Below are positions 58,004-64,000 of a stretch of DNA of 64,000 nucleotides, piece after piece (position 1 is the first letter of the stretch; each line of letters begins with the position of its first letter). A program made the position numbers and the translations under genes. Below the pieces are notes generated by a model that was given only the letters and a program-made list of their open reading frames with translations, was not told where the DNA came from and did no database searches. The DNA is taken from NCBI RefSeq assembly GCF_000412695.1, contig NC_021499.1, forward strand, positions 558,001 through 622,000, written 5' to 3'. This DNA comes from Pseudomonas resinovorans NBRC 106553. Its GTDB lineage: Bacteria; Pseudomonadota; Gammaproteobacteria; Pseudomonadales; Pseudomonadaceae.

Positions 58004-58672
58004 ATGCAGCCTTTCGCCATCGCTCCGTCGATCCTTTCCGCCGATTTCGCCCGCCTGGGCGAGGAAGTGGATAACGTTCTCGCCGCCGGCGCCGACATCG
58101 TTCACTTCGACGTGATGGACAACCACTACGTGCCCAACCTGACCATCGGCCCCATGGTCTGCTCGGCACTGCGCAAGTACGGCATCACCGCGCCGATCGA
58201 CGCCCACCTGATGGTTTCCCCGGTGGATCGCATCATCGGTGACTTCATCGAAGCCGGCGCCACCTACATCACCTTCCACCCCGAAGCCACGCAGCACATC
58301 GATCGCTCCCTGCAGCTGATCCGCGATGGCGGCGCCAAGGCGGGCCTGGTGTTCAATCCGGCCACCTCGCTGGATGCGCTCAAGTACGTGATGGACAAGG
58401 TCGACATGATCCTGCTGATGAGCGTCAACCCCGGTTTCGGTGGCCAGAAGTTCATCCCCGGCACCCTCGACAAGCTGCGTGAGGCCCGCGCCCTGATCGA
58501 CGCTTCCGGCCGCGACATCCGCCTGGAGATCGACGGCGGCGTGAACGTGAAGAACATCCGCGAGATCGCCGCCGCCGGTGCCGACACCTTTGTCGCCGGC
58601 TCGGCCATCTTCAATGCGCCGGACTACGCCGAAGTAATCGCCGCCATGCGCGCCGAGCTGGCCCAGGTCTGA
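58004..58672 (+). CDS. rpe: Ribulose-phosphate 3-epimerase
   Basis: 222 residues. It begins [20 protein letters not shown]. Metal ligands His34 and Asp36 lie in [13 protein letters not shown], a third His in DAHLMV, and the catalytic Asp late in LEIDGGVN. It interconverts ribulose-5-phosphate and xylulose-5-phosphate. The ATG at 58004 follows GAGG; the upstream open frame is through repeat sequence. It is one base from gph, with which it is co-transcribed. Confidence 0.97.
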   Translation: MQPFAIAPSILSADFARLGEEVDNVLAAGADIVHFDVMDNHYVPNLTIGPMVCSALRKYGITAPIDAHLMVSPVDRIIGDFIEAGATYITFHPEATQHIDRSLQLIRDGGAKAGLVFNPATSLDALKYVMDKVDMILLMSVNPGFGGQKFIPGTLDKLREARALIDASGRDIRLEIDGGVNVKNIREIAAAGADTFVAGSAIFNAPDYAEVIAAMRAELAQV

Positions 58673-58673
58673 T

Positions 58674-59513
58674 ATGGGAACGCTGCACCGGCTGTTCGAC
58701 GGGCGCCTGCCACGCCTGGTGATGTTCGACCTGGACGGCACCCTGGTGGATTCGGTGCCCGACCTCGCGGCGGCCGTCGACCAGATGCTGCTCGCCCTGG
58801 GCCGTCCTGCGGCCGGGGTGGAGCGGGTTCGCGACTGGGTCGGCAATGGTGCCCGGGTGCTGGTGCGCCGCGCCCTGGCTGATGGTTACGAGCATTCCTC
58901 GGTACACGAGGAGGACGCCGAGCGCGGCCTCGAGCTGTTCATGACGGCCTACGCCGACAGCCACGCGCTCACCACCGTCTACCCGGGGGTGGCGGAAACC
59001 CTCAAGTGGTTGAAGAAGAAGGGCGTCGAGCTGGCGCTGGTCACCAACAAGCCCGAACGCTTCGTCGCGCCCCTGCTGGATGAGATGCGGCTGGGTCGTT
59101 ATTTCCCCTTGATCATCGCCGGCGACACCCTGCCGCAGCAGAAGCCGGACCCGGCCGCGTTGCTGCATGTGATGCACATGACCGGGGTGAGCCGCAACGA
59201 GGCGCTGTTCGTTGGCGACTCGCGCAACGACGTGCTTGCGGCCAAGGCCGCCGGGGTGAAATGCGTCGCCCTGAGCTACGGCTACAACCACGGCCGACCC
59301 ATTGCCGAGGAGGACCCGGCCCTGGTGGTGGACGACCTGCGTGAGCTGCTCCCAGGTGGTTGCGCCGCCCACGGCGCTGCGCTAATGTCGCCGGACTCCT
59401 CCGATTATCCGCCTCAACGAGACAGAAACGTGGTGGTTCCCTGCAAGCATTGGCTCGAACGAGCCGGAATGAAGATCATCAAGGCCGCCGCCCGTTGGCG
59501 CTGGCGCGCCTGA
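58674..59513 (+). CDS. gph: Phosphoglycolate phosphatase
   Basis: 279 residues of the HAD family: [11 protein letters not shown] with the nucleophilic Asp near residue 19, LALVTNKP motif II, and [16 protein letters not shown] motif IV. It removes 2-phosphoglycolate arising from DNA repair. The catalytic fold ends near residue 230; a tail of about 45 residues follows, ending [15 protein letters not shown] recall this tail in other Pseudomonas Gph proteins. It coincides with the trpE leader peptide in the same frame. Confidence 0.94.
   Translation: MGTLHRLFDGRLPRLVMFDLDGTLVDSVPDLAAAVDQMLLALGRPAAGVERVRDWVGNGARVLVRRALADGYEHSSVHEEDAERGLELFMTAYADSHALTTVYPGVAETLKWLKKKGVELALVTNKPERFVAPLLDEMRLGRYFPLIIAGDTLPQQKPDPAALLHVMHMTGVSRNEALFVGDSRNDVLAAKAAGVKCVALSYGYNHGRPIAEEDPALVVDDLRELLPGGCAAHGAALMSPDSSDYPPQRDRNVVVPCKHWLERAGMKIIKAAARWRWRA
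59360..59388 (+). promoter_or_regulatory. Possible trpE promoter inside gph
   Basis: TTGCGC is followed after 17 bases by TAATGT within the 3' part of gph. A transcript from here would begin about 75 bases before the Trp-rich leader and about 210 bases before trpE. The -10 matches only three consensus positions, so this is tentative. Confidence 0.4.
59469..59513 (+). CDS. trpL: trpE leader peptide, in frame with the gph tail
   Basis: Fourteen codons [14 protein letters not shown] with Trp codons at 59496 and 59502. It lies in the same frame and ends at the same TGA as gph. The ATG has CGGA just upstream. Alternative pairings lie downstream: GCGCGCC with GGCGCGC (59505-59542), GCCGGA/TCCGGC, and GGAACCCC/GGGGTTCC shortly before trpE. 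No T-run follows the last hairpin, so classical terminator attenuation is not obvious. Attenuation of Pseudomonas trpE that depends on Trp-tRNA modification has been reported. Confidence 0.5.
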   Translation: MKIIKAAARWRWRA

Positions 59514-59604
59514 ACTCATTCTGGCCGGACGCTCCGGCGCGCTTGCACACCAACGATTTCATCTCCAGGAACCCCCAAGGGGTTCCCCGCCCACGAGGCA
59601 GATC

Positions 59605-61092
59605 ATGACCCGCGAAGAATTCCTGCGTTTGGCCGCCGAAGGCTTTAACCGCATTCCGCTTGCGTTCGAGACCCTGGCGGATTTCGATACCCCGCTGTCC
59701 CTCTACCTGAAGCTTGCCGATACCCCCTACTCCTACCTGCTGGAGTCGGTGCAGGGCGGCGAGAAATGGGGCCGCTACTCGATCATCGGCCTGCAGAGCC
59801 GCACCGTGCTGCGGGCCCATGGCCCGGCGGTGACCGTCAGCGTCGACGACCAGGTCACCGAGTCCCATGACAGCGAAGACCCGCTGGCCTTCGTCGAAGC
59901 CTTCAAGGAACGCTACCAGGTAGCGCCCATCGCCGGCCTGCCGCGTTTCAACGGTGGCCTGGTGGGTTACTTCGGCTACGACTGCGTGCGCTATGTCGAG
60001 AAGCGCCTGGCCAACTGCCCGAACCCCGATCCCCTGGGAACGCCGGACATTCTGCTGATGGTCTCGGACGCGGTGATCGTGTTCGACAACCTGGCGGGCA
60101 AGCTGCACGCCATCGTCCTGGTCGACCCGAGCCAGTCCGACGCCTTCGAGCAGGGCCAGGCGCGCCTGGCCGAACTGCGCGCCAAGCTGCGTCTGCCCGT
60201 CGTGCCGCGCCTGGGCGTGGACCCGGGCCTGCCGCTGGGCGGTGAGCCGGAGTTTCGCTCCAGCTTCACCCGCGAGGATTACGAGCGGGCGGTGCGCGAG
60301 ATCAAGGAGTACATCCTGGCCGGCGACTGCATGCAGGTGGTGATCTCCCAGCGCATGTCGATCCCCTTCAAGGCTGCGCCCATCGATCTCTACCGCGCCC
60401 TGCGCTGCTTCAACCCGACGCCCTACATGTACTTCTTCAACTTCGGCGACTTCCACGTGGTGGGCAGCTCGCCGGAAGTGCTGGTGCGGGTGGAAGACGG
60501 CCTGGTCACCGTACGGCCCATCGCCGGCACCCGTCCCCGTGGCGCCACCGAGGAGGCCGATCGGGCGCTGGAAGAGGACCTGCTCTCCGACGCCAAGGAG
60601 CTGGCCGAGCACCTGATGCTGATCGACCTCGGCCGCAACGACGTCGGCCGCGTCTCCAGCACCGGCTCGGTGAAGGTCACCGAGAAGATGGTGATCGAGC
60701 GCTACTCCAACGTGATGCACATCGTTTCCAACGTCACCGGCCAGCTCAAGAAAGGCATCTCCGCCATGGAGGCCCTGCGCGCCATCCTGCCGGCCGGGAC
60801 ACTCTCCGGAGCGCCGAAGATCCGCGCGATGGAAATCATCGATGACCTCGAGCCGGTCAAGCGTGGCGTCTACGGCGGCGCCGTGGGCTACCTGGCCTGG
60901 AACGGCAACATGGACACGGCCATCGCGATCCGCACGGCGGTCATCAAGGACGGCGAACTGCACGTCCAGGCCGGCGCCGGCATCGTCGCCGACTCGGTCC
61001 CGGCACTGGAATGGGAAGAGACGCTCAACAAGCGCCGCGCGATGTTCCGCGCCGTGACCCTTGCCGAACAGACCGCCCAGACCGACGCCTGA
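59605..61092 (+). CDS. trpE: Anthranilate synthase component I
   Basis: 495 residues. The tryptophan-sensing LLES motif is at about residue 47. The chorismate-utilising domain has [32 protein letters not shown] and [18 protein letters not shown]. It converts chorismate to anthranilate with ammonia from TrpG. The start follows GAGG. Here it is directly followed by trpG, ten bases away. Confidence 0.98.
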   Translation: MTREEFLRLAAEGFNRIPLAFETLADFDTPLSLYLKLADTPYSYLLESVQGGEKWGRYSIIGLQSRTVLRAHGPAVTVSVDDQVTESHDSEDPLAFVEAFKERYQVAPIAGLPRFNGGLVGYFGYDCVRYVEKRLANCPNPDPLGTPDILLMVSDAVIVFDNLAGKLHAIVLVDPSQSDAFEQGQARLAELRAKLRLPVVPRLGVDPGLPLGGEPEFRSSFTREDYERAVREIKEYILAGDCMQVVISQRMSIPFKAAPIDLYRALRCFNPTPYMYFFNFGDFHVVGSSPEVLVRVEDGLVTVRPIAGTRPRGATEEADRALEEDLLSDAKELAEHLMLIDLGRNDVGRVSSTGSVKVTEKMVIERYSNVMHIVSNVTGQLKKGISAMEALRAILPAGTLSGAPKIRAMEIIDDLEPVKRGVYGGAVGYLAWNGNMDTAIAIRTAVIKDGELHVQAGAGIVADSVPALEWEETLNKRRAMFRAVTLAEQTAQTDA

Positions 61093-61102
61093 GGATTGCA
61101 CC

Positions 61103-61696
61103 ATGCTGCTGATGATCGACAACTACGACTCCTTTACCTATAACGTGGTGCAGTACCTCGGTGAGCTCGGCGCGGACGTCCAGGTGTTCCGCAACGACGA
61201 GCTGTCCATCGCCGAGATCGAGGCGCTGAACCCGGAACGCATCGTGGTCTCCCCCGGCCCCTGCACGCCCAACGAAGCCGGAGTGTCCCTGGAGGTGATC
61301 CGTCACTTCGCCGGCAAGCTGCCGATCCTCGGCGTCTGCCTCGGCCACCAGAGCATCGGCCAGGCCTTCGGTGGCGACGTGGTGCGCGCGCGCCAGGCCA
61401 TGCACGGCAAGACCAGCCCGGTGTTCCACAAGGACCAGGGCGTGTTCGAAGGTCTGAACCATCCGCTGACCGTCACCCGCTACCACTCCCTGGTGGTGAA
61501 GCTGGAAACCCTGCCCGAGGAGCTGGAGGTCACTGCCTGGACCCAGCACGCCGACGGCTCGATGGACGAGATCATGGGGCTGCGTCACAAAACGCTGAAC
61601 GTCGAGGGTGTGCAATTCCATCCGGAGTCCATCCTTACCGAACAGGGCCATGAGCTCCTGGCCAACTTCCTCAAGCAGACCGGCGGAGTGCGCTGA
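61103..61696 (+). CDS. trpG: Anthranilate synthase component II (glutamine amidotransferase)
   Basis: 197 residues. The class I glutaminase triad is Cys79 in [11 protein letters not shown], with His and Glu in [23 protein letters not shown] is the family N-terminus. It supplies ammonia to TrpE and may also serve aminodeoxychorismate synthase. The ATG at 61103 follows GAGG; the upstream extension overlaps trpE and is rejected. The stop overlaps the trpD start by one base. Confidence 0.98.
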   Translation: MLLMIDNYDSFTYNVVQYLGELGADVQVFRNDELSIAEIEALNPERIVVSPGPCTPNEAGVSLEVIRHFAGKLPILGVCLGHQSIGQAFGGDVVRARQAMHGKTSPVFHKDQGVFEGLNHPLTVTRYHSLVVKLETLPEELEVTAWTQHADGSMDEIMGLRHKTLNVEGVQFHPESILTEQGHELLANFLKQTGGVR

Positions 61697-62745
61697 TGGA
61701 CATCAAGGAAGCCCTGAATCGGGTGGTCAACCAACTGGACCTGACCACCGAAGAAATGCAGGACGTGATGCGCCTGATCATGACCGGCCAGTGCACCGAC
61801 GCACAGATCGGCGCCTTCCTCATGGGCATGCGCATGAAGAGCGAGACCATCGAGGAGATAGTCGGCGCCGTTTCGGTCATGCGTGAGCTGGCCGTCCGTG
61901 TGGAACTCACCAGCCTGGACCGCGTGGTCGACGTGGTGGGCACCGGCGGCGATGGCGCGAATATCTTCAACGTCTCCTCGGCAGCCACCTTCGTGGTCGC
62001 GGCGGCGGGCGGCAAGGTCGCCAAGCACGGCAATCGCGCGGTGTCCGGCAAGACCGGCAGCGCCGACGTGCTGGAAGCCGCCGGTATCTACCTGGACCTC
62101 AAGCCGGAGCAGGTGGCGCGTTGCATCGAGAGCATCGGCGTCGGCTTCATGTTCGCCCAGGTCCATCACAAGGCCATGAAGTACGCCGCCAGCCCGCGCC
62201 GCGAGCTGGGTCTGCGCACCCTGTTCAACATGCTCGGCCCGCTTACGAATCCGGCCGGTGTGAAGCACCAGGTGGTCGGCGTGTTCAGCCAGGCCCTGTG
62301 CCGCCCGCTGGCCGAGGTGCTCAAGCGCCTGGGCAGCAAGCACATCCTGGTGGTGCATTCCCGCGATGGCCTCGATGAGGTCAGCCTGGCCGCACCGACC
62401 CACGTTGCCGAACTGAAGGACGGCGAGGTGACCGAGTACCAGATCCAGCCCGAAGACTTCGGGATCAAGAGCCAGAGCCTGATCGGCCTGACCGTGGGCA
62501 GCCCGCAGGAGTCCCTGGAGCTGATCCGTGATGCCCTGGGGCGGCGCAAGACCGAGAATGGCCAGAAGGCCGCCGACATGATCGTGCTGAACGCGGGCGC
62601 TGCGCTCTACGCCGCTGACCTCGCGTCCAGCCTGAAAGAAGGTGTGCGCCTGGCACAGGATGCCCTGCACACCGGCCTCGCCCGCGAAAAGCTGGACGAG
62701 CTGGCCTCCTTTACCGCGGTGTTCCGAGTGGAGAATGAAGCGTGA
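61696..62745 (+). CDS. trpD: Anthranilate phosphoribosyltransferase
   Basis: 349 residues. The PRPP-binding [15 protein letters not shown] and [18 protein letters not shown], here in two parts, plus [10 protein letters not shown] are the TrpD motifs. It joins anthranilate and PRPP. It is co-translated with trpG (overlapping TGATG) and trpC (four-base overlap). Confidence 0.98.
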   Translation: MDIKEALNRVVNQLDLTTEEMQDVMRLIMTGQCTDAQIGAFLMGMRMKSETIEEIVGAVSVMRELAVRVELTSLDRVVDVVGTGGDGANIFNVSSAATFVVAAAGGKVAKHGNRAVSGKTGSADVLEAAGIYLDLKPEQVARCIESIGVGFMFAQVHHKAMKYAASPRRELGLRTLFNMLGPLTNPAGVKHQVVGVFSQALCRPLAEVLKRLGSKHILVVHSRDGLDEVSLAAPTHVAELKDGEVTEYQIQPEDFGIKSQSLIGLTVGSPQESLELIRDALGRRKTENGQKAADMIVLNAGAALYAADLASSLKEGVRLAQDALHTGLAREKLDELASFTAVFRVENEA

Positions 62746-63578
62746 GCATCCCTACCGTTCTTGAGAAGATCCTGGCGCGCAAGGCCGAGGAAGTGGCCGA
62801 GCGCCGCGCCCGTGTTTCCCTGGCCGAGGTCGAGGCACTGGCTCGCATCGCCGACGCTCCCCGCGGCTTCGCCCGGGCATTGCTGGAGCGCGCCGAGCGC
62901 CACGAAGCGGCGGTGATCGCGGAAGTGAAGAAGGCCTCGCCGAGCAAGGGCGTGATTCGCGAAGATTTCCGGCCGGCGCAGATCGCCCGGAGCTACGAGG
63001 CCGGCGGCGCCGCCTGCCTGTCGGTACTGACCGATATCGATTTCTTCCAGGGCAGCGATGCCTATCTGCAGGAGGCACGTAGTGCCTGTTCGCTGCCGGT
63101 GATCCGCAAGGATTTCCTTATCGACCCCTACCAGGTGGTGGAAGCCCGCGCCATTGGCGCCGACTGCATCCTCTTGATCGTCTCCGCCCTGGACGACGGC
63201 CGCATGAAGGAGCTGGCGGCCACCGCCAAGGACGTCGGTCTCGACGTGCTGGTGGAGGTGCATGACAGCGAGGAGCTGGACCGTGCGCTGAATTGCCTGG
63301 ACACCCCGCTGGTGGGCATCAACAACCGTAACCTGCACAGCTTCGAAGTCAGCCTGGAAACCACCCTCGACCTGCTGCCGCGCATTCCCCGCGACCGCCT
63401 GGTGATCACCGAGAGCGGCATCCTCAACCGCGCCGATGTGGAGCTGATGGAAGTCAGCGGCGTCTATGCCTTCCTCGTCGGCGAGGCCTTCATGCGCGCG
63501 GAGGAACCGGGCAGCGAACTCGCCCGGCTGTTCTTCCCCGATCGCAATCACGTGGTGGCGAGCATTGATCCGGACTGA
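62742..63578 (+). CDS. trpC: Indole-3-glycerol-phosphate synthase
   Basis: 278 residues from a GTG overlapping the trpD stop. The barrel motifs [33 protein letters not shown] and [11 protein letters not shown] are intact. It closes the indole ring. It ends the trpGDC run; a bidirectional terminator follows. Confidence 0.98.
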   Translation: MSIPTVLEKILARKAEEVAERRARVSLAEVEALARIADAPRGFARALLERAERHEAAVIAEVKKASPSKGVIREDFRPAQIARSYEAGGAACLSVLTDIDFFQGSDAYLQEARSACSLPVIRKDFLIDPYQVVEARAIGADCILLIVSALDDGRMKELAATAKDVGLDVLVEVHDSEELDRALNCLDTPLVGINNRNLHSFEVSLETTLDLLPRIPRDRLVITESGILNRADVELMEVSGVYAFLVGEAFMRAEEPGSELARLFFPDRNHVVASIDPD

Positions 63579-63595
63579 TCCGGGCGATTCGCGGA

Positions 63596-63629
63596 CATGA
63601 AAAAGCCGGCTTGCGCCGGCTTTTTCGTT
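63596..63629. terminator. Bidirectional terminator between trpC and vfr
   Basis: AAAAAGCCGGC and GCCGGCTTTTT pair around a short TTGC loop. T-runs lie on both strands. It separates the convergent trpC and vfr genes. Confidence 0.95.
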
Positions 63630-63637
63630 TGCGTTCT

Positions 63638-64000
63638 TCAGCGGGTACCGAAGACCACCATCGTCTTGCCTTTCACGTGCACCAGGCCTTGTTCTTCCAG
63701 ACTCTTCAGCACGCGGCCGACCATCTCACGGGAGCAGCCGACGATGCGGCCGATTTCCTGGCGGGTGATCTTGATCTGCATGCCGTCGGGGTGGGTCATG
63801 GCATCCGGTTGCTTGCACAGGTCGAGCAGGGTGCGCGCCACGCGGCCGGTCACGTCGAGAAAGGCCAGGTCGCCTACCTTGCGCGTGGTGTTGCGCAGGC
63901 GGTCGGCCATCTGGCTGCCCAGGGCGTAGAGGATTTCAGGGTCCTGCTGGGTAAGCTCGCGGAACTTGGCGTAGCTCAGTTCGGCCACTTCGCACTCGGT
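63638..64000 (-). CDS. vfr: cAMP-responsive regulator Vfr (partial, N-terminus outside window)
   Basis: The last 121 codons are present, in frame to the window edge. The C-helix region is [20 protein letters not shown], and the Crp-type helix-turn-helix is [20 protein letters not shown], ending [14 protein letters not shown]. These match P. aeruginosa Vfr nearly residue for residue. Vfr is a CRP homologue controlling virulence, quorum sensing and motility. Its place next to trpC is as in PAO1. The cAMP-binding half lies beyond 64000. Confidence 0.97.
   Translation of the reverse strand, partial: TECEVAELSYAKFRELTQQDPEILYALGSQMADRLRNTTRKVGDLAFLDVTGRVARTLLDLCKQPDAMTHPDGMQIKITRQEIGRIVGCSREMVGRVLKSLEEQGLVHVKGKTMVVFGTR

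Noticed and set aside
59560..59605. GGAACCCC/GGGGTTCC hairpin as a classical trp attenuator terminator
   Set aside because: No T-run follows, so Rho-independent termination cannot be claimed; kept only as part of the leader structure.

Overview
The window is a GC-rich Pseudomonas chromosome segment. The right two thirds carry gene order I recognise from the P. aeruginosa PAO1 stretch running from rmcA/rpoD through lptD, agtSR and trpEGDC to vfr. The left 20 kb is accessory and has no such backbone order. I worked by eye from sequence and translations only, so family names rest on motifs, lengths and synteny.

Left accessory part. 207-5121 is a short-chain-acid locus: a fused CoA-transferase, a GntP-type permease and a sigma-54 activator. 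A near-perfect -24/-12 promoter and three 18-bp palindromes lie between activator and permease. A Pmp3-type small membrane protein (5217) and an EamA transporter with a divergent LysR regulator follow. 7478-16458 looks like one catabolic module: a flavin-reductase-fold protein, two amidohydrolases, a polyamine-type ABC importer, an FCD-type GntR regulator with a tandem operator, and a hydantoin-racemase-like enzyme. Next come a type I secreted protein made of seven propeller-like repeats plus RTX repeats (16524-18722), a decayed RTX fragment, and a BRO-N protein preceded by a strongly structured leader. A DUF1311 periplasmic protein and a CAU-anticodon tRNA close this part.

Backbone. 20710-29099 holds rmcA and the macromolecular synthesis operon rpsU-dnaG-rpoD. 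29100-32869 holds tsaD, plsY, folB, folK and cca. 33121-37992 is the SpoVR / YeaH / PrkA stress module. 38280-45921 is lptD-surA-pdxA-rsmA-apaG-apaH-glpE, for outer-membrane biogenesis, PLP and rRNA/nucleotide housekeeping. 46048-48510 is amgK-murU-djlA, for peptidoglycan sugar recycling. 48771 is a DUF3530 protein. 49907-57465 is a two-component system and an ABC importer resembling agtSR-agtABCD, with a perfect palindrome in the promoter region. 58004-63578 is rpe, gph and trpEGDC, and vfr runs off the right edge.

Intergenic DNA is rich in repeats. There are REPIN-like GAATTCATTCGC elements (3), GTAGGATGGGTTGAGC palindromes (3), a 255-bp element with terminal inverted repeats between djlA and the DUF3530 gene, and a long coding-like intergenic repeat after the agt operon. 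The most interesting signals are the switch-like leader before the BRO-N gene, the sigma-54 promoter with its three-site enhancer, the trp leader embedded in the 3' end of gph, the amidohydrolase without its HxH motif, and the propeller-RTX protein.
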